The position numbers were made by a program, and so were the translations under genes. A stretch of 64,000 bases of DNA from TMED8 sp038125725 (GTDB lineage Bacteria; Pseudomonadota; Alphaproteobacteria; Rhodospirillales; Casp-alpha2), in assembly GCA_038125725.1 (NCBI GenBank), contig JAYPEK010000004.1, forward strand, positions 79,722 through 143,721, given 5' to 3'. Position 1 is the first letter of the stretch. Every line of letters begins with the position of its first letter. Of the stretch, positions 51,140 to 59,093 are shown piece after piece. The notes under the pieces were generated by a model, which searched no databases, was not told where the DNA came from, and saw nothing but the letters and a program-made list of their open reading frames with translations.

Positions 51140-51994
51140 CTATTGGGGTTTTTCGCAGGTCAGCATGTGCTGAATTCTTAAGAACGGCAATAAGCGCGGG
51201 AATATCTCCATCATCAGGAATGGCGCCAGGGCATAAAGTCTCTGTTGGGCGGCCCAGCTGATGAACGGCAACCGGACACCCAGGGGTTGGAATTTTATGT
51301 TGGTGAAGCCGCAGGCTCTTACGGTATCCGCGAGCTCGCGTTTTGTATAATGGTAGACGAAGCTCCCGCCGCGGACATGGACCAGCCGGTGAGATCGTAG
51401 CAGCGGTATCAATCCATAGGCTAGGACGCGGGTAAGGATTAAGCGGCCGCCCGGCTTAAGCAATTCGAAACAGCTTTTCAGGTGAATGTCCGCTTGCTCG
51501 GGCAAAATGTAGCCGACGACGCTCGAACTCAAAACCGTATCGAACCGACGGTCGGTTTCGACGATGCCGGTGCTGGTGTAGAGCAGCGTCGCGTCGGGAA
51601 AGGCCGCTTCGATTTCCTCAAGGGCGCCCCGGTCAACTTCCACGCCGGTGACGCTATCGACGGCGTTCCAATATTGATCTTTCCACCATACGCCGCCGCA
51701 TCCATAGTCCAGCAGGTCGCCGCCCTGGCCCAGCGCACGGTGCATTTTCGCCTCGAAACAGCGCCGGATCGGACCGACTTCGGGGCCGAAATAGGTTTTT
51801 TCAAAGCTAGCAAGGTCCGTGGGGCGTTTCTGCCGGTCTTCGTCGCGCCGCGACTCCTCGGCCTCGACCAGGCACCCAAACATGTCCAATTCGGCGGAGC
51901 GTCGCGTCGCGTCCACGATTCGGCTGGATTGAGGGGCATTTTCAGATGACGACATGGCGCGGATTTCTAAGGTTTGTGGCCAGAAGCCACTCAT
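51140..51994 (-). CDS. Class I SAM-dependent methyltransferase
   Basis: 284 residues from 51994; an inner ATG at 51955 (271 residues) is equally possible. GGDLLDYGCGGVWWKDQYW near 93-111 is SAM motif I, VTGVEVDRGALEEI motif II, FDTVLSSSVVGYI motif IV and LLKPGGRLILTRVLAYG motif V. The C-terminal part has short hydrophobic stretches (LAPFLMMEIFPRLLPFL). It is probably an O-methyltransferase for sugar or lipid, and begins a three-gene leftward set with the aminotransferase and the glycosyltransferase. Confidence 0.82.
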   Translation of the reverse strand: MSGFWPQTLEIRAMSSSENAPQSSRIVDATRRSAELDMFGCLVEAEESRRDEDRQKRPTDLASFEKTYFGPEVGPIRRCFEAKMHRALGQGGDLLDYGCGGVWWKDQYWNAVDSVTGVEVDRGALEEIEAAFPDATLLYTSTGIVETDRRFDTVLSSSVVGYILPEQADIHLKSCFELLKPGGRLILTRVLAYGLIPLLRSHRLVHVRGGSFVYHYTKRELADTVRACGFTNIKFQPLGVRLPFISWAAQQRLYALAPFLMMEIFPRLLPFLRIQHMLTCEKPQ

Positions 51995-52102
51995 TTGGTC
52001 TTTAATATACCTGCGGTATGGGTAATTTAACGCGTAATCTTTTCCATTTTAGCGGCCGTTTTAAATGGCCCAGACACATAATCGCCCATTTGGTGCTGCC
52101 CT

Positions 52103-53107
52103 TTGATCGTGTTCCAACCGCAAGAAATTTCCCGCGAAGAATGGGGCGAGGTTTCCAGAGGCTCGCCGCACTCAAACCTTTTGCAATCATGGGCTTACGG
52201 GGCCGCTAAAGAACAATCGTCGAAATGGCGCGTGGAACGAGGGTATATCCAAGACAATGGATCACCGCTCGGCATTGCGCAATGTCTTGTCCGCTCGTTA
52301 CCGTTTGGCATGGGCGGTGTTGCCTGGGTAAATCGCGGTCCGATGATCCTGCCCGGCAGCGAGGGCCACACTTGTGATCAGTTGGCGGCGGCGCTTCGCG
52401 CCCATTATGTGTCGGCGCGCGGCTATTATTTGAGAGTGGCGCCGCCTGTCTCCGAGGCCTCGTTCAGCGATGCGGATTGGCGCGCAGCCGGCTTTCAGGT
52501 GGCCGATACCCTGGGCTGGGCGTCGGCTGTTCTCGACCTCGGGCCACCGTTGGATCGGCTTCGCGCGCAGCTTAATCGAAAATGGCGCGGTCACCTGAAT
52601 CGGGCGGAGCGACAATCCATCGACATAAGGGCGGGGGACGATGAACAACACTTCGACATCTTTCTTCGCGAACACGGCAGATTGATCGCCGAAAAGCAGT
52701 TTGAAACATCGGTAACGCCAGCATTTCTGCGTGCTCTGCAGGACGCCCTACCGAAGTCGAAAAAAATGCTGGTTGTCCTGGCTTGTCATGAAGAGGAACT
52801 GCTGGGATCCGTACTGATGGCTTTTTATGGCGAGACGGCGGAGTATCTTGCCGGCAATACCACGGAACAGGGGCGCCGGCTCGGCGCCGGGCACTTGATG
52901 CTTTGGCGCGCGATTGAGATCGTCCACGGTCAGGGATACCGGTACATGGATGTGAGCGGTATGGACCCGGTTCAGACCCCAGAGGGAATATTGACGTTCA
53001 AACAAGGCCTGAACGCCGATCCCTATCGTTTTTGCAATCATCTTTATGCCGGCGTTCGCGGGCCGGTGAGTTGGGCGCTTCATCGTTTCATCAACCGGGC
53101 GCTCTAA
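52103..53107 (+). CDS. FemAB/GNAT-like peptidyl or acyl transferase
   Basis: 334 residues from TTG at 52103 (GTG at 52109 is just as likely; no good ribosome site). SNLLQSWAYGAAKEQSSKWR and VAWVNRGPMILPG belong to the first GNAT half; LDRLRAQLNRKWRGHLNRAER near 153-173 is the typical FemAB linker; LGSVLMAFYGETAEYLAGNT, LMLWRAIEIVHGQGYRYMDV and FKQGLNADPYRF form the second half. Members transfer amino acids (from aminoacyl-tRNA) or acyl groups to sugars and cell-wall peptides. It heads a rightward set with a nucleotide-sugar dehydrogenase. Confidence 0.78.
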   Translation: MIVFQPQEISREEWGEVSRGSPHSNLLQSWAYGAAKEQSSKWRVERGYIQDNGSPLGIAQCLVRSLPFGMGGVAWVNRGPMILPGSEGHTCDQLAAALRAHYVSARGYYLRVAPPVSEASFSDADWRAAGFQVADTLGWASAVLDLGPPLDRLRAQLNRKWRGHLNRAERQSIDIRAGDDEQHFDIFLREHGRLIAEKQFETSVTPAFLRALQDALPKSKKMLVVLACHEEELLGSVLMAFYGETAEYLAGNTTEQGRRLGAGHLMLWRAIEIVHGQGYRYMDVSGMDPVQTPEGILTFKQGLNADPYRFCNHLYAGVRGPVSWALHRFINRAL

Positions 53108-53134
53108 TTGGACCGGGCTTTCGGGACTCCGCCG

Positions 53135-53163
53135 TTGACTTTCGTTTTACCCTACCCGATAGC
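53135..53163 (+). promoter_or_regulatory. Possible promoter of the nucleotide-sugar dehydrogenase gene
   Basis: TTGACT (53135-53140) and GATAGC (53158-53163) are 17 bases apart, 45 bases ahead of the ATG at 53209, in the 98-base gap after the FemAB-like gene. The -35 box is good and the -10 box weak. Confidence 0.35.
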
Positions 53164-53208
53164 TAGGCCCTTCTGGAGGCGGCCAGCAGAACCCGCAGGA
53201 TATCGTTG

Positions 53209-54486
53209 ATGCTAAGTGGATTGAGCCCGGATACGAAGATCGCCGTTGTCGGCCTAGGTTATGTCGGTCTGCCGTTGGCCTTGGCATTGGCCGAGCATTT
53301 TCACGTGGTCGGATACGATGCAAACGGTGCTCGGGTCACAGACCTTGCGGAAGGCATCGACCAAACGGGCGAGATCACGCCCGAGCGGCTTCGTTCCTCC
53401 CGTCTGGTATTGGTTTCGGACTCCACCGACCTCGAAGATTGCGCCATCTATATCGTCACCGTTCCAACCCCCATCGACGCGGCGAATGAACCTGATCTGA
53501 CGGCGTTGAGGCTGGCGAGCAGAAGCGTCGGGGCCGTATTGTCCCCGGGCAACGTGGTCGTTTATGAGAGTACGGTCTATCCCGGCGTAACGGAATCCAT
53601 TTGCGGACCGGAATTGGAAGCCGCATCAGGACTAGAAAGTGGCACGGATTTCTACCTGGGCTATTCACCGGAGCGGATCAATCCCGGCGACCGCCAGCAT
53701 ACCGTCGATAAAATTACCAAGGTGGTTTCCGGGCAAACGCCTGAAGTGGCGCGCCTGTTGGCCGACATCTACGGTTCGGCGATCAGCGGAATACACATCG
53801 CGCCAGACATAAGGACCGCCGAGGCAGCTAAAGTCATCGAGAATGCGCAGCGCGATATCAACATCGCCTTCATCAACGAAATCACTATGATCTTCCAGCG
53901 TATGGGCATTGACGCTCACGATGTACTCGAGGCGGCGCGGACCAAGTGGAACTTCCTGGATTTCCGTCCGGGCCTTGTTGGCGGGCATTGTATCGGCGTC
54001 GATCCCTTCTACCTGGCGCATGCCGCGAAAACCGCCGGCCATGAACCCGAAATCATTTTGGCGGGACGGCGGATCAACGACAGCATGGCGGGCTTTGTCG
54101 CGACAGAGATCAATCGCCGGCTTCAGCCCGCATCGAAACTTCTGGTGCTCGGCCTGACTTTCAAGGAAAACGTACCGGACCTGCGGAATTCCAAAGTCGC
54201 GGACCTGATCACCGACCTGACGAGGCAGGGCCATACGGTTGTCGTGCACGATCCTGTCGCCTCCGCTGCCGCCGCCCGGGCCTTCTATGATATCGACCTG
54301 TCTCCAGCATTGGAGGCCGAGGCTCCCTATGACGCGGTCGTCGGCGCTGTCGCGCACAGTGATTTTCAGGCGCTTTCGTCGGACGCCATCAGCAGGATAT
54401 TGAAACCCGATGGCCTGTTGGTTGATCTCAAGGGAATATGGCGCAACCTTGAATTGGATGGCCGGCATCGGGTTTGGCGCCTGTGA
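53209..54486 (+). CDS. tviB: UDP-N-acetylhexosamine 6-dehydrogenase (TviB/WbpO type)
   Basis: 425 residues from ATG at 53209 with AGGA at eight bases; the TTG at 53206 is less likely. IAVVGLGYVGLPLALALAEHF near 11-31 is the NAD site, YIVTVPTPID and VVYESTVYPGVTES follow, YSPERINPGD and AEAAKVIENAQRDINIAFINE are typical, and GGHCIGVDPFYLAH carries the catalytic Cys 261. LGLTFKENVPDLRNSKVADL is the C-terminal family block. It oxidises UDP-GlcNAc or UDP-GalNAc to the uronic acid, giving an acidic HexNAcA donor for the glycan. Confidence 0.92.
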   Translation: MLSGLSPDTKIAVVGLGYVGLPLALALAEHFHVVGYDANGARVTDLAEGIDQTGEITPERLRSSRLVLVSDSTDLEDCAIYIVTVPTPIDAANEPDLTALRLASRSVGAVLSPGNVVVYESTVYPGVTESICGPELEAASGLESGTDFYLGYSPERINPGDRQHTVDKITKVVSGQTPEVARLLADIYGSAISGIHIAPDIRTAEAAKVIENAQRDINIAFINEITMIFQRMGIDAHDVLEAARTKWNFLDFRPGLVGGHCIGVDPFYLAHAAKTAGHEPEIILAGRRINDSMAGFVATEINRRLQPASKLLVLGLTFKENVPDLRNSKVADLITDLTRQGHTVVVHDPVASAAAARAFYDIDLSPALEAEAPYDAVVGAVAHSDFQALSSDAISRILKPDGLLVDLKGIWRNLELDGRHRVWRL

Positions 54487-55158
54487 ATGCGCCGCATGCT
54501 GACTGAGCAGATCTTCCACAAAGAAGGCGGTGCGATGGATGCCTTGGCCGGGTATCTCGCTGACAGGCTGGATCAATTCACCGCCCATGGTGCCGCCTGT
54601 GTTTTTGCCGTCGGCGGCGGTAGGACGCCGGCCAAAGTGCTGCCGGCCTTGTCGAAATATCCATGTCATTGGGAGCGCGTGACCGTCACGCTGACGGATG
54701 ATCGCTGCGTGCCGATCGATGACCCGGATAGCAATGAAGCCATGGTCCGTCGATCCCTGCTGCAGAATGCTGCTGCGAAGGCGAAGTTCGTCGGGCTGCT
54801 TGGAGAAACGCCTCGGACGGTTCTGGCCCCGGATTTGGTCTACTTGGGTTTTGGTGAAGATGGCCATGTTGCGTCGATCTTTCCTGGCGGGCCCGAATGC
54901 GATGCCGCTGGCTTCGGGTTGGTGCCGGCGCGCGCGCCGGCGCACCCGGTAGATCGCGTAGGGTTCACATTGCCGAGCCTGATTGCCGCGCGCGAAATCG
55001 TCATTCTGGTGTCCGGTGCGGATAAGGGCGCGCTCTATGCCGAATGTCTGAACGACACGCGCAACCGCAACTTGCCGCTGGCAATGGTTCTCCGCCACCC
55101 GGACGCCCGCATCATGGTCCTAGTCGACGGGGCGCAAGGTTCAACCGGCGCGGCTTAG
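54487..55158 (+). CDS. pgl: 6-phosphogluconolactonase
   Basis: 223 residues. CVFAVGGGRTPAKVLPALS near 38-56 is the phosphate loop, WERVTVTLTDDRCVPIDDPDSNEAMVR near 62-88 the family signature, and LVYLGFGEDGHVASIFPGG near 117-135 the active-site His region. ILVSGADKGALYAECL is also typical. It hydrolyses 6-phosphogluconolactone in the pentose phosphate or Entner-Doudoroff route; a GlcN6P-isomerase-like role is less likely. The ATG directly follows the dehydrogenase stop. Its 3' end overlaps the convergent heparinase-like gene by 18 bases. Confidence 0.85.
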   Translation: MRRMLTEQIFHKEGGAMDALAGYLADRLDQFTAHGAACVFAVGGGRTPAKVLPALSKYPCHWERVTVTLTDDRCVPIDDPDSNEAMVRRSLLQNAAAKAKFVGLLGETPRTVLAPDLVYLGFGEDGHVASIFPGGPECDAAGFGLVPARAPAHPVDRVGFTLPSLIAAREIVILVSGADKGALYAECLNDTRNRNLPLAMVLRHPDARIMVLVDGAQGSTGAA

Positions 55159-56583
55159 GCGCCATTTGACGGTTTCCGTGCGCCGCGCGTGGCGTCCGGT
55201 GATGACCAGTTGTGTCGTGCGTTGCGGCTTGCCGTTGGGGCAATAGATGCTGTCCTCGACGCTCAAGTCGCCATCGGAGACGATGAGGGTCCAACCGCGT
55301 CCCGTCGGGAGTCGGATCAGCGCCTTTTTTCCGCCTTCCGCAACGGAGGCCTGGATGTCGGGATGTAAATGGAAGCGGATATGGAACGGACGGCCGCTGC
55401 CGGTTTCCGCCTGGACGACGTCCTCGCCCCGTAAATCCAAACCGTCCTGTGCCAGGTACAGCGATCGGAAGATTTGCACGCCGAATGGTTCGGCATAGCC
55501 GTCGTGGCTCGATTCCAACAGCAGGTTGCGGTCTAGCTCGCGCCGCCGGGTATTGACCTGGCGAATGCGCCGGGAGCCCATGCCTTGCGCAATCACATCG
55601 GAAGAGTTGGTGTTGGCGAAAGTCAGGGTGCTGTGGGCTGCGGTTGCTCTCAGGAGGTCGGCCAATTCGCTGCCGCCGCCCCGCCCTTGCGCTGCCGCGC
55701 CGCAGTTGACGATCAACCGGTGTTTCCCGACGCTCATTTCAAATGCCAGGCAGCCGGCATGTGGCGGCGGTGTCCCGGCGGTGGGCGGTTCGGCGCGCGG
55801 CGGACCCGCGTCGATCGCCAGGCGGGTGCGTTGCGCCGCTAGCCGATGCAGACCCGTGTGCGGCGCGCTTGAGGCCGGCTGGGCGCGGCTGCCACTTAGT
55901 TCCATGACGGCGCCGACCTGGTCCGCTGACAGGGCATGGCCGCCGTTGAACTGCGTCAGACCACCGTCGCCGAGGGTGTGAGCGGCCAGCAGCGGCGCCA
56001 TGCGGTCAATGGCCGGTTGCAGCGCTTGCGGCGGTTCCAACCGGGCGGCTAGTAGCATATGACGAATGTGCGCGAGCGTCCGCAAGGCCAGGAAGTGCCG
56101 TTCCGGGTTGCGTTCGCGGTGACCGCCGTCAGGCAGAATGTTCTCGGCGATATGGGCTTCGAACTCCTGGTAAATGTATGGCAGCTTCTTGCGCTGGTTG
56201 GGAAATGACAAGGCGGCGGCGATCAAGCCCCGGTAGGTTTCCAGCGGGCAGCCCGCTGTCTCCGGTCGCTGGCGCCGGTTGCGGAAAAGGTGTACGGCCT
56301 GGCGATGGAGCGACTGCAAGAGCAGGCCTGTTTCCTCTGGGGTTTCGGCCACCGTTTGGAAGTTCGTCAGCCAAAGTGCCAGTCTCTGGCCAATGCGGTC
56401 GTTGCGCCAGGCCTCCTCATGCCAACGGGGAAAAGCCGTCAGCCAAGCGGCAACCTCAGCCGAGTCGGGCGCGGCGATTTGGGGCAGGGCTGGCGGCAGG
56501 AACTGGGGGGGGGTACGTCGGCTGCCAAGGCTGAGGTCATAGAGGCGGCTCCTGAAAATCCGAGACCGCAGACCTTGCGCCAT
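55141..56583 (-). CDS. Heparinase II/III-like protein
   Basis: 480 residues. The N-terminal two thirds are helical (YIYQEFEAHIAENILPDGGHRERNPERHF is split by the family NGGH-like turn), followed by LTQFNGGHALSAD and a beta-sandwich from CLAFEMSVGKHRLIVNCGA on, which is the heparinase II/III C-terminal fold (HSTLTFANTNSSDV, PFHIRFHLHPDIQASV). No signal peptide is seen. In many Alphaproteobacteria such a gene lies beside rsmB; here a carbamoyltransferase triad is placed between them. Function is not established for this family branch. Confidence 0.85.
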   Translation of the reverse strand: MAQGLRSRIFRSRLYDLSLGSRRTPPQFLPPALPQIAAPDSAEVAAWLTAFPRWHEEAWRNDRIGQRLALWLTNFQTVAETPEETGLLLQSLHRQAVHLFRNRRQRPETAGCPLETYRGLIAAALSFPNQRKKLPYIYQEFEAHIAENILPDGGHRERNPERHFLALRTLAHIRHMLLAARLEPPQALQPAIDRMAPLLAAHTLGDGGLTQFNGGHALSADQVGAVMELSGSRAQPASSAPHTGLHRLAAQRTRLAIDAGPPRAEPPTAGTPPPHAGCLAFEMSVGKHRLIVNCGAAAQGRGGGSELADLLRATAAHSTLTFANTNSSDVIAQGMGSRRIRQVNTRRRELDRNLLLESSHDGYAEPFGVQIFRSLYLAQDGLDLRGEDVVQAETGSGRPFHIRFHLHPDIQASVAEGGKKALIRLPTGRGWTLIVSDGDLSVEDSIYCPNGKPQRTTQLVITGRHARRTETVKWRLSRAG

Positions 56584-56588
56584 ATAAC

Positions 56589-58421
56589 TTAATCCAACTC
56601 AAAAGCGTTCTTGTAATCCTGCCGGAGCGACGGATCTTGCTCCTCCTTGCGCAGGATGGCGTTACCGACAACCAATACCTCGATATCCGATCCCATGAAA
56701 CACCGGAATGCGTCTTCCGGCGTGCAGACAATAGGCTCGCCACGCACGTTGAAGCTGGTGTTGACCACCACCGGGCAGCCGGTGCGCTCCTTGAACCGGC
56801 TGATCAGGGCATGGTAACGCGGATTGGTATCGGCGTGCACGGTCTGAATGCGGGCCGAATAGTCGACATGGGTGACGGCCGGGATCTCGGATCGGGGTAC
56901 ATTCAGCTTGTCGATGCCGAACAGCGCCTCCTCCTCCTCGGTCATTTTGCACCGCCGGGTCTCGTTGACACCCGCGACCATCAGCATGTAGGGGCTGTCG
57001 GCGCTGATTTCGAACCAGTCGGAGACGTCCTCGCGCAGTACGGATGGCGCAAAGGGGCGGAAGGACTCGCGGTACTTGATCCGCAGGTTCAGGGTTTTCT
57101 GCATCGACGGTGAACGTGGGTCGCCAAGGATCGAACGCCCGCCGAGCGCTCGCGGTCCGAATTCCATGCGCCCCTGGAACCAGCCGACGGCCTTGCCCGC
57201 CTCCAGCGCTTCGGCGGCGGCATCGAGGGCCGCGTTTTCGTCCAAGGTCGTAAACACAGCACCGGCGGCTTGAAGGCGGGTGTCGATGTCTTGCTGGCTG
57301 TAGTCCGGCCCGAGATAGGAGCCTTTCATGGTGTCCTTGCCGGTTACTTGGCGCGGCTGGCCCTTGAACAGATGATAGGCTGCCAGCGCCGCGCCAAGGG
57401 CACCGCCCGCATCGCCTGCCGCCGGCTGTATCCAGATGTTTTCAAAGGCGCCGTCGCGCAGCACCTTGCCGTTGGCGACACAATTGAGCGCGACGCCGCC
57501 GGCCAGGCAAAGGTTCTTCGACCCGGTTTCCTTGGCCAGGGCGCGCGTCATCCGCAGGATGATTTCTTCCGTTGCCGCCTGCACCGATGCGGCCAGATCC
57601 ATGTGCTTCTGGGTCAGCAACTCTTCCGGTTTGCGCGCTGGACCGCCAAATAACTTGTCGAATTTTTCGTTGGTCATACGCAAGCCGGTGCAATAGTCGA
57701 AGTACGACTGATCCAACCGAAACGAGCCGTCCGCCTTGACGTCCATCAGGGTGTCCAGGATCAGGTCCTTGTATTTTGGCTCGCCGTAAGGCGCGAGCCC
57801 CATGACCTTATATTCGCCGGAGTTGACCTTGAAGCCGGTGTAATAAGTGAATGCCGAATAGAGCAGACCGAGCGAGTGAGGAAAATGGATCTCCTTGACC
57901 ATGTCGAGCCGGTTGCCAGAGCCCATGGCAACGGAGGTGGTGGCCCACTCGCCGACGCCGTCCATTGTCAGCACGACGGCATCTTCGAACGGTGAGGGAA
58001 AGAATGCCGACGCCGCGTGACTCTGGTGATGCTCGGCGAACAGCAGCCTGTTCTGCGGATCGAAATTTCCGTCGAATTCCTTGAAGCGTTTGCCTAGGAG
58101 ATCCTTCTGGAACAGCTTTTCCTTCAGCCACACCGGGATGGCGGTCTTGAAGGATCTAAACCCATTCGGTGCGAACGCCAGGTAGGTTTCCAGCAGCCGC
58201 TCGAATTTCAGGAAAGGCTTGTCATAGAAAACCACGAAGTCCACGTCGGCGAGCCCGATACTGGCTTCGGCGAGACAGAATTCGATAGCTTGGGTTGGAA
58301 ATCCGGCGTCGTGCTTTTTGCGCGTGAAGCGCTCTTCCTGTGCGGCGGCGACGATTACGCCATCCGAGAGCAGCGCCGCGGCACTGTCGTGGTAGAAAGC
58401 TGAAACGCCGAGGATGTGCAC
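56589..58421 (-). CDS. Carbamoyltransferase (NodU/SxtI type)
   Basis: 610 residues from GTG at 58421, the first start compatible with the family N-terminus; the open frame to 58559 overlaps the DUF5989 gene antiparallel in frame only. VHILGVSAFYHDSAAALL and FAEHHQSHAASAFFPSPFEDAVV are in the N-terminal ASKHA domain that makes carbamoyl-adenylate, with metal-binding His residues; LCLAGGVALNCVANGKVL, PAAGDAGGALGAAL and WFQGRMEFGPRALGGRSILGD form the YrdC-like/C-terminal domain block. It uses carbamoyl phosphate and ATP to O-carbamoylate a sugar or small molecule. Confidence 0.9.
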   Translation of the reverse strand: MHILGVSAFYHDSAAALLSDGVIVAAAQEERFTRKKHDAGFPTQAIEFCLAEASIGLADVDFVVFYDKPFLKFERLLETYLAFAPNGFRSFKTAIPVWLKEKLFQKDLLGKRFKEFDGNFDPQNRLLFAEHHQSHAASAFFPSPFEDAVVLTMDGVGEWATTSVAMGSGNRLDMVKEIHFPHSLGLLYSAFTYYTGFKVNSGEYKVMGLAPYGEPKYKDLILDTLMDVKADGSFRLDQSYFDYCTGLRMTNEKFDKLFGGPARKPEELLTQKHMDLAASVQAATEEIILRMTRALAKETGSKNLCLAGGVALNCVANGKVLRDGAFENIWIQPAAGDAGGALGAALAAYHLFKGQPRQVTGKDTMKGSYLGPDYSQQDIDTRLQAAGAVFTTLDENAALDAAAEALEAGKAVGWFQGRMEFGPRALGGRSILGDPRSPSMQKTLNLRIKYRESFRPFAPSVLREDVSDWFEISADSPYMLMVAGVNETRRCKMTEEEEALFGIDKLNVPRSEIPAVTHVDYSARIQTVHADTNPRYHALISRFKERTGCPVVVNTSFNVRGEPIVCTPEDAFRCFMGSDIEVLVVGNAILRKEEQDPSLRQDYKNAFELD

Positions 58422-58429
58422 GCCGATCT

Positions 58430-58579
58430 CTAGAATACCGTATAGATGAACGGTGCGACCGCTGAGCCCTGGCTGAGGACGACCAGGCCGCCGAAAATCA
58501 CCATCATGACGACAATCGGCACAAGCCAGAATTTCTTGCGGACACGCAAGAACGACCAAAGTTCAGCGAGGAATCCCAT
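58430..58579 (-). CDS. DUF5989 (SxtK-like) small membrane protein
   Basis: 49 residues from ATG at 58579 to a TAG at 58430; too short for routine ORF calling. The sequence MGFLAELWSFLRVRKKFW, then a single transmembrane segment of about 20 residues (positions 19-38), then SQGSAVAPFIYTVF fits the DUF5989 family closely. Such small proteins are found between NodU-type carbamoyltransferases and SxtJ-like membrane proteins, as in saxitoxin clusters (SxtI, SxtJ, SxtK). Function unknown; a membrane scaffold for the transferase is a guess. It ends 8 bases before the carbamoyltransferase start and begins 9 bases after the SxtJ-like gene. Confidence 0.85.
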   Translation of the reverse strand: MGFLAELWSFLRVRKKFWLVPIVVMMVIFGGLVVLSQGSAVAPFIYTVF

Positions 58580-58588
58580 TATCCAACC

Positions 58589-59023
58589 TCAGAATTGACG
58601 GCGCATCGTCTCGGGCGCCATTTCGTCCGGATCCCGCTCCACCCAATAGCTCTGGGCGTCGGCGTTGAATCCCAGATGCAGCGGGTCTTTGCCCATCAAG
58701 CGCATGATGAGTGCGATCGGCGTCACGGTCAGGAAAAACAGCAAACCCATGACCAGGGGGTTGACCACGGCATGCAGCATCAGGCCAAAGCGGAACCACA
58801 AAAGATTGAGCGGACGCAGCAGTCGCGGGGCGGCAAAAGCGGCGATCAGGAAAAGCGCTGCGACGGCAAGCGCCCAGAATCGGACCGGCCCGCCCGACCA
58901 GAGCGGCAAGGCGCCGACGATCGCGAAGACGACCGTGAAAACGATCCCGAAAGATCGTTCCGAGCCCGCTTGGACTTCGCTTTCCGGCTGAAAGCTCTCG
59001 TGCGTTCCTTGTGATCCGGACAT
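58589..59023 (-). CDS. SxtJ-like membrane protein
   Basis: 144 residues from ATG at 59023 (AGGTGG close upstream). Three or four hydrophobic segments lie at about 25-40 (FGIVFTVVFAIVGALPLW), 48-66 and 78-108 (LMLHAVVNPLVMGLLFFLTV), with LNLLWFRFGLMLH and RLMGKDPLHLGF near the end, matching the SxtJ family. Genes of this family pair with O-carbamoyltransferases. It heads the triad (SxtJ, DUF5989, carbamoyltransferase), all read leftward, and lies 65 bases after the rsmB stop. Confidence 0.82.
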   Translation of the reverse strand: MSGSQGTHESFQPESEVQAGSERSFGIVFTVVFAIVGALPLWSGGPVRFWALAVAALFLIAAFAAPRLLRPLNLLWFRFGLMLHAVVNPLVMGLLFFLTVTPIALIMRLMGKDPLHLGFNADAQSYWVERDPDEMAPETMRRQF

Positions 59024-59093
59024 TGCCACCTATCTAATCTTGTCGCTGTTTAGCCTTATCCACACGGAAATGCAAAGCCGCCGTGACCTTATG

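Noticed and set aside
53665..55098. Open frame of 477 codons on the minus strand
   Set aside because: It covers the nucleotide-sugar dehydrogenase and pgl genes in antisense; no motif is present.
58422..58559. Extension of the carbamoyltransferase frame
   Set aside because: The region codes for the 49-residue DUF5989 protein in another frame, which matches its family closely.
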